Assembly: GCA_029449235.1 (NCBI GenBank)
Contig: JANATG010000007.1
Location: 1,860,001 to 1,924,000, forward strand
DNA: 64,000 bases
Direction of reading: 5' to 3'
DNA from: Linnemannia schmuckeri
Lineage: Eukaryota; Mortierellomycota; Mortierellomycetes; Mortierellales; Mortierellaceae
Below, one piece after another: positions 45,997-56,023 of this stretch; the first letter of the stretch is position 1; every line of letters begins with the position of its first letter. The notes beneath the pieces are model-generated. The model ran no database searches, was not told the DNA's origin, and saw only the letters and a list, made by a program, of their open reading frames with translations. A program made the translations under genes and the position numbers.

Positions 45997-47856
45997 TCAT
46001 CTGCTCATCCAGCGTCGATGACGGCGCTGTCGCTTTGTTGGACGAGGATCAGGGTCCGAGTACGGTTCATCATGCTTGCCCAGCTGAGAATGTGCTTGAG
46101 GAGGGACCATCGACGGGTTCGAGTCGGCCAACTGGATCCACTCCACCAGGATAGAAAGCGACTGAGCGATCCAACTCCACCGCGTCACACCCAGGTACAA
46201 AATTTCTCGCGAAATTGATGTTGACGGCACCCCCAACTCATTCTCCCTTTCCTCGGTATTGGCTTTGTGTTGCGCAATCTTGACTCGAATGAATCGACGG
46301 ATCCTGGTCAAGATAAAGCCCCCTTGCTCAATCCACGCGTAGGCATTGTAGATACGGTCGGATCGTCGTGGCGAAAACTCGTCTGTCGGGACCAGGAACA
46401 GCGTGACCAGCTCCAGAAGCATCTGCTCGGCCTTGAACTTGCGCTGGTTCTGAAACCGCGCCGGGTTGGGGAGTGTCAACATGTCGAGACAAAAGTGGAT
46501 TAAGGCAATGTAGAGTCGATGCGGAGGGAGAACTAAGCCCGAAGTGGGTGGATTGAGAGGAATTTGGTCGTTGTACTCGCGGAGATGATCGTCATTCGAA
46601 GACTTGAAGCAGAGGTCCTGAGCAGCGTTGAGCTGAAAATACTGTTTGGCAGGATGATCCTTCATCAAAGCGAGATGTTCCAGAAATGAGTCGCTCGGCT
46701 CCCAGAGATATCGATCCGACAACTCGCACTCGATCTTTGCATCGCGTTCCTTCCGTTCTTCATCCTCGTACAAAGACTGCATAAAGTTGAAAAGAGGTCG
46801 TCTTTCAGGACCACTCGCAGGCTGAGGACAAAGACGATGGGTATAGTCGCTTGGATGGACACCAATCGTCGTTGCAAAGAGATCCTGTGGGTTCTTGTAA
46901 GTGGTCGTGAGTCGCAAGCCTCGGCACAAAGGACAAGAAACGTTCCCAAATCGATCCAAATCGGCTTCGCACTTCCAACAGATCTCGTGGTTGCATCCAA
47001 AAATGAGCTTGACAACGTTCTCGACCTGGTAACAGATCGGGCACTCCTTAGTCACGTTAGTATTGTCCATGAATATGAGTCCGAGAGGAGCAGCACCGGC
47101 TTGACGCGACATTTGATCAAAAAGCGACCGGTTTGCCCACTGCGTCATAGCATTGGGCTCGATCGTCTTGAGAAACCAGGTCCGGATCCGCTGTACGGCC
47201 GTGTTGTGGAGAAGATCTCGCACCCGAGAGTTGACCACGCCGTTGCCCGTGAACCGGTCGCTCAGAAAGATGCTACGACTTCGACCTTGAAAAGGGAGCT
47301 CTGGCAGCATCGAGTGCTGTTGAAAGGCCATCAACACGGGTGCCACGGCCATCGGTGCTGCTGGTAATGACGGAGTAGGAGAAGGCGGCTCTGACTTCCA
47401 GTTCAGGTCAGGAACAATACGTGACATTACCGACATTGGCGAGGAAGGGCAGGTGACCCAGTCCATGGCATCCGTATCCACCGACGACCCGGATGGAGCT
47501 GGTGTGATAGCTGACTGAGAGCACTCTTGGGGTGGGGCCACAGACATAAACATCATCGCGTCCATCATAAAATCTGGAACTTGAACTTGCATGGGAGGCG
47601 AAGTGAAAGTAAACGCTTGACGAGGGACTTCGGCGTACAGCCAGATGGGGATGTAGTCGGCGGTGGGAGAAGGAAGTGGTAGTGGTGGCTGGGCCATGCC
47701 AGGTGCTTCTGTAGCAGAAGCAGAAGCAGCGACTTGAACTTGAGAAGGGAGACGAGGCTGTCTGGTCATGGCATGGGCCTTTTGAGAGGCACCCATGAGG
47801 ATGGAGGGTTGGTAGCCATGGCTGGTGAAGATAGGTGGGTTTCGGGAGCGGATCAT
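45997..47856 (-). CDS. RING-finger protein, possible E3 ubiquitin ligase
   Basis: Single-exon 619-residue protein. Near residues 280-320 is a C3HC4-type RING: CPICYQVENVVKLIFGCNHE, then ICWKCE, then CPLCRG, with all eight zinc ligands in order. The N-terminal half is Pro/Ser-rich and low complexity. The C-terminal half after the RING is a helical, better structured region (for instance HRLYIALIHFCLDMLTLPNP) that I do not recognise. A C-terminal basic cluster (RPTKRQRRHRR) could be a nuclear signal. The start chosen is the ATG of MIRSRNPPIF at 47856. An in-frame ATG at 48018 exists, but a consensus donor (GGAG/GTAC) and an acceptor (CCAG) lie between them, suggesting a spliced leader. Ubiquitin ligase activity is inferred from the RING alone. 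Confidence 0.85.
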   Translation of the reverse strand: MIRSRNPPIFTSHGYQPSILMGASQKAHAMTRQPRLPSQVQVAASASATEAPGMAQPPLPLPSPTADYIPIWLYAEVPRQAFTFTSPPMQVQVPDFMMDAMMFMSVAPPQECSQSAITPAPSGSSVDTDAMDWVTCPSSPMSVMSRIVPDLNWKSEPPSPTPSLPAAPMAVAPVLMAFQQHSMLPELPFQGRSRSIFLSDRFTGNGVVNSRVRDLLHNTAVQRIRTWFLKTIEPNAMTQWANRSLFDQMSRQAGAAPLGLIFMDNTNVTKECPICYQVENVVKLIFGCNHEICWKCEADLDRFGNVSCPLCRGLRLTTTYKNPQDLFATTIGVHPSDYTHRLCPQPASGPERRPLFNFMQSLYEDEERKERDAKIECELSDRYLWEPSDSFLEHLALMKDHPAKQYFQLNAAQDLCFKSSNDDHLREYNDQIPLNPPTSGLVLPPHRLYIALIHFCLDMLTLPNPARFQNQRKFKAEQMLLELVTLFLVPTDEFSPRRSDRIYNAYAWIEQGGFILTRIRRFIRVKIAQHKANTEERENELGVPSTSISREILYLGVTRWSWIAQSLSILVEWIQLADSNPSMVPPQAHSQLGKHDEPYSDPDPRPTKRQRRHRRWMSR

Positions 47857-48623
47857 TATAAAGAGAGGGAAGCGGGACTGGAAGGATATGAGTTGAGTTA
47901 ATTTGTTTATGTATGTGTAGAAGAGCGGAGGAGATGAAGGAGAAGAAGAGAGAGGAGAGAAAGTACCTCCGATAGTTAAGGCAGTAGTCGAGATGCACTT
48001 CCTCAACTTCTCAGGCACGAGAAACGCGTCGAATTTAGTGGCACCAACTGATCAAACGGCCATTGGTCTCATAATTGACACTGCATCCAAGCCACTACTC
48101 TCTGAATTGACACCGTGTCAACTTGCACAGGAAGCTTGAGTGTTGTCGCTCTTGGCTCAGAAGGAAGAGCGAAGAAGAGAAATTCCACCCCCTGACAAAC
48201 CAATCATGGTCCACACTCATCAACCGCAAGTCGGACTTTTGGGCGCCATCGAACAACAAGAGGGATAACGAGAGAGAAAAGAGGGACAATATACAACAGG
48301 GTTGGAAGAAGAGAATGAGGGCTTAAGCCTGATCCTGCTCCTATGTCTGTACCTCGAGCCAGTAGAGGGAGGCGGTGTCCATGGTTATCTAGGTCCTCGG
48401 AACACGAGTGTGTATCAAGTTGGATCTAGCTCCCAAGTGCGTTGCGTGCTAAGCCAGTTACCACAGAGAGTTGTATTCACAGTTATCCAGACCAGTCGCT
48501 TCCGAAAGACACGCGCAAAGGAGAGGCTGATTTGCTTGTTTTTGTTTTTGTAGATTGGTTTATTAGAAACAAAAAGGGAGATAAAAGAACAGAGTGCAAC
48601 GCGGAAGATAGTATACAAATCGT
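47857..48623. other. RING gene leader/promoter and SSS1 3' flank
   Basis: 47857-48018 probably holds a small leader intron of the RING gene. The rest contains no conserved reading frame. Nothing else is recognised. Confidence 0.4.
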
Positions 48624-49394
48624 TTAAGCACCACCGCTATAAAAAAAAGGAGAGACAGTAACAAAGGATTAGTATATCGAAATAAGTAGCTTTTGCAGCT
48701 GATCTAACAACTGAATCGACTTGCTAGAGCAACGAAAGAAGGAACTGTCGACTTACACAAGGATGTTGTTGATGGGGATGTGAATCAGCTTGACGACGAA
48801 GCCGATAACTCCCATGACGAAGAAGCCCATAGACACGGCCTGGGTGATCTGCATGAACTCTAGATATTCGTGCACAAGTAGTAAGCTTAGTTAGTGAAAG
48901 CGATCGTGGGTGTGGAGTATTGATATAGTCCTGAGAGGAGTGGGAGTGAAGAAAACGGGGGGTTGTTCGATCCATGCAGTAGGTCGGATATGGACTCAAA
49001 TCTGGACCTTGGTGTCTGTTAGTTAGCTGATCCAAACGGTCCAGACTGACAGAACAGTCGCCTGATGAATTGGATGGCCGCCTCCTGTTAAGATGATGGC
49101 GCGCGTCATCCTTTTTCTGTGTTCAGCGTAAAAGTTGACGACTGACAGCCAACTTTGGCATACTCTCTGTTCTTTACTGACTGGCTGTTACTCCTGGAAA
49201 AGGGGTAGCATCCTTGCTTGTCCTTGGCTCGCGTTGTCCTTGCTGTACTCCTTAGGTCGGCTTCAGGCAAAGTGAAATAAAAGATGATGTGTACCTTTGC
49301 GATCAGGCTTTGCGCACCGGTTGATGAAGGCGACACCGTCCTTGATAAACTGCTTGGGGCCCTCGACGGCGGTCTGAGCGAATTCGTTGTCCAT
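48624..49394 (-). CDS. SSS1: Sec61 translocon gamma subunit
   Basis: Small tail-anchored subunit of the ER Sec61 protein-conducting channel. Exons in coding order are 49394-49295, 48859-48757 and 48636-48624, giving 71 residues (family 68-80). MDNEFAQTAVEGPKQFIKDG and INRCAKPDRKEFMQI are the conserved cytosolic helix and basic motif. AVSMGFFVMGVIGFVVKLIH is the single membrane span. IPINNILVGGA is the standard C-terminus. The last exon is only 13 bases and completes VGGA plus stop. The gene is divergent from TIM10. Confidence 0.96.
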
Positions 49395-49883
49395 TATGAA
49401 GATGTGTGTGGGTGGGTGGGAGAAGGAGGAAGAGTGTGTGTGTGAAGACAAAATAAGAAAGAGAGAGGAGAGAGGAGTGGGAAGAGGGTAAAGATCTTTT
49501 GAGATGAAGGCCTTAGAACAAAGGAGTGTGTGAGTTGTGAGCTCACATATAGAATTGTGAAGGGAGACTCTGATAATTGACCAATCAGATCGAGCCAGTG
49601 AAGCTGTCCGTTGGTTGGTCGGATGGCGCTCTCTTCTTTCTCAATGATGGCAACAAGTGCGATTCGATTATCTTCCGTTCCTCCTTCCTCACCCCGGAAA
49701 ATGGAAATAAAAATAAAGGCAGTCCTCCACTGACCCAAGCCACCCTCGTAACACCACTTTTGTGTGTTGCTCGCAAGGCAAGCGACAGAGTCCAACAGGG
49801 CACAAAAGAAAAAGAAGCGAAGCGAGCGACCTTTTGTTTTAATCACTCCTTCACTCCCTTCAAGAACAACAACATCTTCCGCC
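49395..49883. promoter_or_regulatory. shared divergent promoter, SSS1 / TIM10
   Basis: 489 bases between the two start codons. There is a CCAAT box (49581-49585, in GACCAATCAG) near the middle. Both genes serve membrane-protein biogenesis, in the ER and in mitochondria respectively. Confidence 0.5.
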
Positions 49884-50641
49884 ATGTCCTTCTTTATGAA
49901 CAACGCCACCAACCAGTCGGTCAACATGCAGAACATGGCCATGGCCGAGCAGGAGCTCGAGATGGTCTCCGACTTGTTTAACCGGTACGCTGATCGACTC
50001 TAACTGTTGTTGTCATTGCTGTCTTTCTCGCTCCGCTTTGCCATTGCTTCCGTGCCGTGCGAGAGAACTGCTGTTGTCAACCTCAAACACGCCTGACCAA
50101 ATTGATGCCGACCTTTATGGAGATACTATTAAGGATATCTGGATCAATTGGATACCGGGAACTGGAGATACCTTTTAGCTACAGACTACTAATAACTCTG
50201 TCTCTTTTTTTTTCTCTTCACACTATACATGCCGTTGACTTTCATAACAAATCGACTTATGCTTTCACCTTTGCTTCTCCAATCACGGCGATCGCTCAAT
50301 TGATCACTTCAACGAACAACAACAACGACTTGCGGGACCCTAAATACACTGAATCAACTCGCTGGATCATTGGCAATACCCAAACATATCTGGATTCTTC
50401 TTGGATTTATATCAACAACATCAATGACACCTCTGGTACAAAACCAAACGGGACGAATTAACAAAAAAACAGTATTGTCAGCTCTTGCCACCAGAAGTGC
50501 ATCCCCAAGACCTACATCGAGGGCGATCTTAACAAGGGTGAGGCTGTCTGCATCGATCGCTGCGTCGCCAAGTTCTTCGAGGTCAACAAGTCTGTCGGTA
50601 CCAAGCTTCAGCAGATGTCTGGAGCTGGTCTTCCCATGTAA
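49884..50641 (+). CDS. TIM10: mitochondrial small Tim chaperone Tim10
   Basis: Intermembrane-space chaperone that, with Tim9, escorts hydrophobic carrier precursors to the inner membrane. Two exons, 49884-49984 and 50473-50641, join in phase to give 89 residues. The twin CX3C motif is intact: CHQKC, and 17 residues after it CIDRC, which form the two disulphides. EQELEMVSDLFNR before it and CVAKFFEVNKSVG after it match Tim10 better than Tim9. The 488 bp intron falls just before the first Cys motif, so a single-exon scan would miss the gene. Confidence 0.95.
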
Positions 50642-51008
50642 CATATTTTTGACAGAACACTGGACAAAGTAGCACTTTTTTCAGGAGTACGACATACAAA
50701 ATAAAAACAAGAGTATTATTATTATCATCATCACGCGCAACAACGTGGATCGAATTTGCACCTGGGATGGGCATGGGAGGAGTCGACAACTACGTGTTAC
50801 AAGTGCTACATGTGTGTGGAGAGATCGAAAGATTGGCTCAGGTGGCAATGGGACAAAGGCGCAAGAGCAAGGAGTAGGGAGGCACGGAGGGAGAGTGGCG
50901 GGTTGACCGTTTGGAGGGAGCAGCTATCGACAGAGTCGGATTTTGCCACGAGGAGTTGAGAAGGGAGTTCATCGGAAGAGAAAGACATCCGCAAGTCTAT
51001 TTTTTCCT
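50642..51008. other. convergent 3' flanks
   Basis: 367 bases between the TIM10 and acetyltransferase stop codons. Nothing is recognised. Confidence 0.5.
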
Positions 51009-51956
51009 TCATTTGCCAATAGCCTCGCCAATAGATCGGAATGCATACCCAACACACTCGGCAGGGTAATCGATCAGATCCAGGGTTCGGAACCCAGCCT
51101 CCTCACACCCGATGCGCTTATAGAATTCTCTCCCTTGGGTATTTGCGACAAGGGTCCAAATAATGACGCCCTTCCTCATGTTGAAGCGGTCATAGGCTTC
51201 CTGTAAGGCGCCCAAGACCAGCTTCCGACCGATTCCGCCACCCTGAATACCAATCTTGACATAGAGAGTGTCGATCTCGCAGTCAAAGCTCTCCTGGGAC
51301 CAGCCCTCGTTCCAGCGGTGGTTGTAGGCGCGGTCCCACCAGGGAACCATTGATTGCGACATGCCGATGGGTTCGACTTCTCCTGACTCGGCGTTGTGTC
51401 TCTCGGCAATCACATAGGCCATCTCTCGCTTGTCGACTGAGGCTGCATATCACAAGAAAAAAAAGAGAGTCGGTAAGCATTGGGGATTTCGATGCGCTTT
51501 GTGCATGTGAGCATGCGTTATCTTTGTCAAAAAAAGGGACCAAGCGCTTCCTCTTTTTTTTTCACCGTCACCGCCGCCTCCCTCCTGCTTTTCACATTCT
51601 CAGCCATTAGTGTCAATCGAAAGGGAAAAAAGCAACGTACGAGTCATTCTCTTAGCATGAAAGTCTGTCATAGCCTGGTAATTGAGGTTATCAAGGAAGG
51701 AGCTGGGGAGGATCTTGCGATAATGGTGGTGGTAGTTGGAGAACTGCATCTCAGTCATCAGTGCCGCATCCTCGACTTTGCCGTGGCGGAAGACGACCTC
51801 ATCGACAGAGGTAGTTGTTGTGGAAGAGACAGTGTCTGTCGAGCTGGCTACCGAGAGTGAGGATGCGGAGCGGATCGACGGTCTCGAGGGGATATTGACC
51901 AAGATGGTCGCAGTTGTGGTTGTAGTTGCTGAGATGGGAGCAGGCATGACGGTCAT
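51009..51956 (-). CDS. GNAT-family N-acetyltransferase
   Basis: Two exons (51956-51641 and 51442-51009) give 249 residues. After a Thr/Ser-rich head of about 50 residues, the acetyltransferase fold runs from VVFRHGKVEDAALMTEMQF to the end. YVKIGIQGGGIGRKLVLGAL is the acetyl-CoA pyrophosphate-binding loop (Q/R-x-x-G-x-G/A). VANTQGREFYKRIGCEEAG is the conserved C-terminal region, with the Asn and Tyr typical of GNATs. YDRFNMRKGVIIWTLV is the preceding strand. The substrate cannot be told from sequence; a small-molecule or amine acetyltransferase is as likely as a protein one. A second in-frame ATG three codons downstream of the chosen start is equally possible. Confidence 0.88.
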
Positions 51957-52635
51957 AGAATGAAAGAGGAATTTGAACTTGAATTGTAAGGGGTGTTGAT
52001 ATGAATTATCGGCTAATTGGCTTGGTGCGACAGTACGGTCCGGTCAATTAAGAGATATGAGATAAAGAAGAAAAGAAAAAAGAAAAAAGTCTCCGGTCGA
52101 GGTTTTAAAGTGCTAACTAAGGAGTCAGTAAGGGGAGGATTGGATGGAAGGGAGAAGAGTCTGATAGATGTTTTTCCTCCTCTTTGTTTGTTTTTTTTTC
52201 TTTTTGCTTTGTGGATTGCTCAAGGAAGAGGAGTCCAATGAGTCAAAACGGCCTTTTTGGTCGCCTCTGATTCGTTGCCCCCACACATACTTTGACAAAG
52301 AAAACGGGTATGGAGCAAAAATCCCTATGCATCACCGGCACGTATCTCTTACCCGTATCATGACCAGAACCGGAAATGAACCTTTTTTTTTTTTTCCTTT
52401 TCCACGCCCTTCTACCACGCTGTCAATCTAATGCTGCGCACATGTCAAAGAGTGGGAAAAAAACGAGGGGGAAGGGAGTGCTGGAATCATAACGAACCTG
52501 GAAGAGAAACCAGTGAAAAAATGAACCAAAAGTCGGTAACATGACATGCTAGTAGGAGTGGAACCAGAAAGAACAAACGTTGACCATATCTTTGAGGTAC
52601 AGTACAAAAGTGAGTAAGATGTTAAATTCCCTTTT
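51957..52635. other. acetyltransferase promoter and neighbouring 3' flank
   Basis: 679 bases with no conserved reading frame. It contains short A-rich and T-rich runs (about 52060-52090, 52190-52206, 52383-52396). Confidence 0.45.
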
Positions 52636-53350
52636 TTATTTCTTAAATCGTCGCCAAAAGTTCATCGTGGGCGAGACGATCCTGGTGGCTGTCCATGGTG
52701 TCATCCACACACACAGTGCCAATCTAAGCGGCATCAATGCCTATTGTAAGACAAGATTGGATCAAACATTAGATACACTCCCATATACAATTGAGCATTC
52801 ATGTCTATGTAACATTCATGCTGCTGCATATTACCTTGACAACGGCATAACTTGTAGCCATGTTAAGCATAGTCCTGGCGCCATCAGCACCCTCCAAGTC
52901 CCACCCATAATACTTGGCAACACGACCCACAAACCGGTTCCCTTCCTCGATAGCCTGGTCTGGGAATGGGATCTTGACACCTGTCTCGACTAGCGCAAAA
53001 TACACAATTGGCAGGGGCACAATTGCGGTGATTTCGTGTAGGATTCCAAAGGAGATGAGATGACTTGCGGGCTTGTTCTTGAACTGCTCGGCATACTGGC
53101 GGAACTTGCTCAGTTTTTTGGGTATCTCGGAAGCAGTGGTGGTAGTGGTTGTGGCAGTAGTAGTGGCTGCTGTTGATCCTAGTGGTGAGGTTGAGTAAAC
53201 TCTCGCTGTGATTGATTTGCTGATAGGAGGGGATCGGGCCATGAAGGGGCGTGCCCGAGCATTTGAGACTGAGACGAGGGGGGTCCTAGAGAGGAGTGAA
53301 TGTCCTCCTCGGACTGTTCGAGATGCAGGCAAAAGACGTAGGGTAGCCAT
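52636..53350 (-). CDS. mitochondrial DUF1279/FAM210-like membrane protein
   Basis: Two exons (53350-52835 and 52740-52636) give 206 residues. The N-terminus (MATLRLLPASRTVRGGHSLL) is rich in Arg, Ser and Leu with no acidic residue, as in mitochondrial presequences. A Thr-rich linker precedes the conserved part: LSKFRQYAEQFKNKPASHLI, then FGILHEITAIVPLPIVYFAL (one membrane span), RFVGRVAKYYG, and after the splice ALMPLRLALCVWMTPWTATR (second hydrophobic segment with the family P-R and TP pattern). This resembles the fungal mitochondrial Mrx11/FAM210-type proteins. Its molecular role is not established, and assignment to that exact family is moderate. Confidence 0.8.
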
Positions 53351-53661
53351 CAGTGAATGTGTAAGTATGTTGTAAGGGCGGGCGTCCTAGGTGTTGTTGA
53401 GGGGTCAGGTAGACTATTGCTAGGAGGGCTGAGTTTGCGTGCTCGTTCGGTTGCACGCGTACGCGAAACAAAAACAAAAAAAGGTGAGAAGCGAGGGATG
53501 AACAACCAACAAAGCATGGGCAGTTTGTCCCTGATGAGCAAGCCAACCCTGAAATTGTCACGTGCATTGCGTCATTTGTAAAATATAGAGAATCGCCCAG
53601 AAGGCTCTCGATCATGTTGGATCATGTTGATGATAAATTTAGCGCCACCACTTTTGTCAGC

Positions 53662-53684
53662 GAACATTCCACACGTCTCTAGAA
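53662..53684 (+). promoter_or_regulatory. heat-shock element, BAG copy 2
   Basis: GAACATTC (53662-53669) is a perfect GAAnnTTC site. CTCtaGAA (53677-53684) continues the same five-base phase, so four units fall in register at 53662, 53667, 53677 and 53682. It lies about 190-210 bases upstream of the start codon. Confidence 0.6.
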
Positions 53685-53702
53685 CACCATCCAGCGAGGT
53701 AA

Positions 53703-53709
53703 TATAAGG
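53703..53709 (+). promoter_or_regulatory. TATA box, BAG copy 2
   Basis: TATAAGG lies 18 bases after the heat-shock element and 170 bases before the ATG. Confidence 0.55.
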
Positions 53710-53872
53710 ATCCGCTCTCGGACCACAATTCAATCATCATCCAACAAAAAAGCACAAGCATAACCAACTACAATAATCAGCGCCTTTTTCCTTTAACTCT
53801 CTCCCCATCACTCCCACATCCACCATCCCCACCAACTCCCTCATTCACATCGACAGCCAACAACCACTCAAA

Positions 53873-56023
53873 ATGTACTCCCTCTTCTCTTACCCCGCGA
53901 CAACCTCTCGTCGACAACGCGCCTCCTACCCCACATCCTACTCATACAACCCTTACACTCCCACTCATACCTACCCTTTCGACTCTGCCGAGGATGATAC
54001 CGACGAAGAAGAACAGCTCCTCCTCGCCGCTCTCGAACGCAAGCGCCAACAGAAACTCGCCCGCCAGCAATACATCCAGCAACAGAAGCGTCAACAGGCC
54101 CTCGAGCAGCAATGGATCGAACAGGAGTACCTTCGTCGTCAAGCTCTCGCCCAGGCGCAGGCTGAAGCCAAGGCTAAGGCTGAGGCCAAGGCCCGTGCCA
54201 TTGCTCTAGCCAAGTACGAAGCCGAGCAAGAGGCCATCCGCCAGTACAAGAAGCAGCAACAGCTCTTGAAGCAGCAGCAGCAGCAGATCCGTATCCGTGA
54301 GGAGCAAGAACGTCAACGTCGTCGCCAGCGGCAGCCTGTTGTCACTCTTGGGCAGCTCCTCCTCCAGCATCTCCAGAAGCAGCAGCAGATCGAGGAGGCC
54401 CAGGAGATCAGGCGACAAGAGGCAGCAAAGGCCGCCAAGGCCAAGGCAATTGCTGAGGCCAAGAAGAAGCAGCAGCAGCAGCAATTGGAGCAGCAGAGAA
54501 AGCTTCAGCTCGCTCTCGAGGCCGCCGCCGCCGAGTCATCTGAGGACGAGCAGGAGGAGAGTGAAGACAAGAGCGAGGACAAGAGCGAGGAGCAGGATGT
54601 CCTTGGTCAAATCTTGAACGCCATCTTCTTCCCCCAGCACCAGCTCAAGCGCCAGCAGAGCAACGACCAGCAGTACCCCTCCAAGCGCCACAACCACAAC
54701 CCCGAGAAGCAGAAGCAGGCCGCTGCTGAGGAGCAGGCCAAGGAGAAGGAGAACGAGGAGCAAGCCAAGAAGCAAAAGGAGAACGAGGAGCAAGCCAAGA
54801 AGCAAAAGGAGAACGAGGAGCAAGCCAAGAAGCAAAAGGAGAACGAGGAGCAGGTCAAGAAGCAGAAGGAGGTTGAGCAAGCCAAGGCTACCGTCGAGGC
54901 CAAGAAGCAGCAAGAGCAGAAGAAGCAGCAGCGTGCCTCCGAGTCGGACGACGAGGATGTCATTGGCACCTACTTTTTGACCTTCCCCGATATCAAGTCG
55001 ATGGTCGAGGCTGCTCTCGGTGCCAAGGTCAAGGTTGCCACCAAGAAGTCCGCCACCCCCGCCAAATCTACTACTCCCGCTCCCGCCTCCACTCCTGCCA
55101 AGCCAGTCGTCGAGTCCAAGCCAGTCGTCGAGTCCAAGCCTGCTGTCGAATCCAAGCCTGCATCAACTCCATCTTCGACCCACTCTTCTCCCGAACTCCG
55201 TGCCGCCGACATCCTCCAGCAGCGCCAACAGCGCCAGCGCGAGCATGACATCTCGGTCGAGGAGAAGCACACGACCTTGAACCAGATCGACACCACCCTG
55301 AACGATCTCTCTCATGAACTGGACGAGGTCCTTGCCGGCCATGTCGAGAACAAGAAGCAGATCCTCCAAACCGAGGAGAACCTCACTAAGGCCATGTTCC
55401 GAATTGACTCTGTTGAGAGCGACGGTGAGGTCAGCGTCCGCCGCCGCAGAAAGGAGTTGATCAAGAAGAGTCAGGCTCTCCTCGATATTGTCGATGAGTT
55501 CAAGGCCCGCGGTACTATCACTGATGCCGCTGCCACTGCCACCGTACCTACCGAGCCTGTCAAGACTGATGCCACTGCTGTGGAGAACGATGTCGAGATG
55601 ACTGAGGCCGCTCCTGAAGCTGAATCCACCGAGGCACCTACCTCTGAGGCAGTGACTGAAGTTAAATCTACCACTGTCGCTTCCGAGCCCACCGAGGAGG
55701 AGCACCAGGAGACCGAGCTGCTCGACACCTTCTCCGAGATCGAGTCCCTCCCCGATGTTGAGGCTGACCACACCCACGATGCCGCCGACGAGACCACCCC
55801 TACCGAGTCCAACGACACACCGGTCGAAGCTTCATCCTCTGAGGCACCAATCCCCGAGTCGTCGGAGCACGAGTCAGAGCAAGAGTCCAAGCAGGAGAGT
55901 GACAGCAAGAAGAAAGAGGCACCAGCATCCGACCCTCTTGACTTGATCGTCGACGCAGCACTGGCTCTCGCACGGTCGTCGGATCCCATTGACCACGACT
56001 TTGAAATGGTCTCTGCCCATTAA
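53873..56023 (+). CDS. BAG-domain protein, copy 2 (716 aa)
   Basis: Identical in protein sequence to copy 1 (41825-43975) and encoded by what appears to be identical coding DNA. Architecture: short acidic N-terminus, long Q/K/E/A-rich coiled coil, BAG-like domain at about residues 458-545, acidic C-terminus ending DHDFEMVSAH. The gene is intronless, unlike most neighbours. It has its own heat-shock element and TATA box. The leader is about 90 bases of shared sequence followed by unshared promoter, so the two copies could be regulated differently while making the same protein. The polyadenylation-like AATAAA (near 56076) lies inside the shared arm, so both copies may use the same 3' end. Confidence 0.87.
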   Translation: MYSLFSYPATTSRRQRASYPTSYSYNPYTPTHTYPFDSAEDDTDEEEQLLLAALERKRQQKLARQQYIQQQKRQQALEQQWIEQEYLRRQALAQAQAEAKAKAEAKARAIALAKYEAEQEAIRQYKKQQQLLKQQQQQIRIREEQERQRRRQRQPVVTLGQLLLQHLQKQQQIEEAQEIRRQEAAKAAKAKAIAEAKKKQQQQQLEQQRKLQLALEAAAAESSEDEQEESEDKSEDKSEEQDVLGQILNAIFFPQHQLKRQQSNDQQYPSKRHNHNPEKQKQAAAEEQAKEKENEEQAKKQKENEEQAKKQKENEEQAKKQKENEEQVKKQKEVEQAKATVEAKKQQEQKKQQRASESDDEDVIGTYFLTFPDIKSMVEAALGAKVKVATKKSATPAKSTTPAPASTPAKPVVESKPVVESKPAVESKPASTPSSTHSSPELRAADILQQRQQRQREHDISVEEKHTTLNQIDTTLNDLSHELDEVLAGHVENKKQILQTEENLTKAMFRIDSVESDGEVSVRRRRKELIKKSQALLDIVDEFKARGTITDAAATATVPTEPVKTDATAVENDVEMTEAAPEAESTEAPTSEAVTEVKSTTVASEPTEEEHQETELLDTFSEIESLPDVEADHTHDAADETTPTESNDTPVEASSSEAPIPESSEHESEQESKQESDSKKKEAPASDPLDLIVDAALALARSSDPIDHDFEMVSAH
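54751..54870 (+). repeat. 30 bp x4 tandem repeat in BAG gene copy 2
   Basis: Units 54751-54780, 54781-54810 and 54811-54840 are identical. The fourth (54841-54870) has two substitutions. Together they encode four NEEQAKKQKE-type decapeptides. Confidence 0.95.

Larger units (their letters stand above)
53351..53783. promoter_or_regulatory. divergent promoter region, DUF1279-like / BAG copy 2
   Basis: 433 bases. The half near the BAG gene holds a heat-shock element and a TATA box. The other half is the promoter of the mitochondrial gene. Confidence 0.55.
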
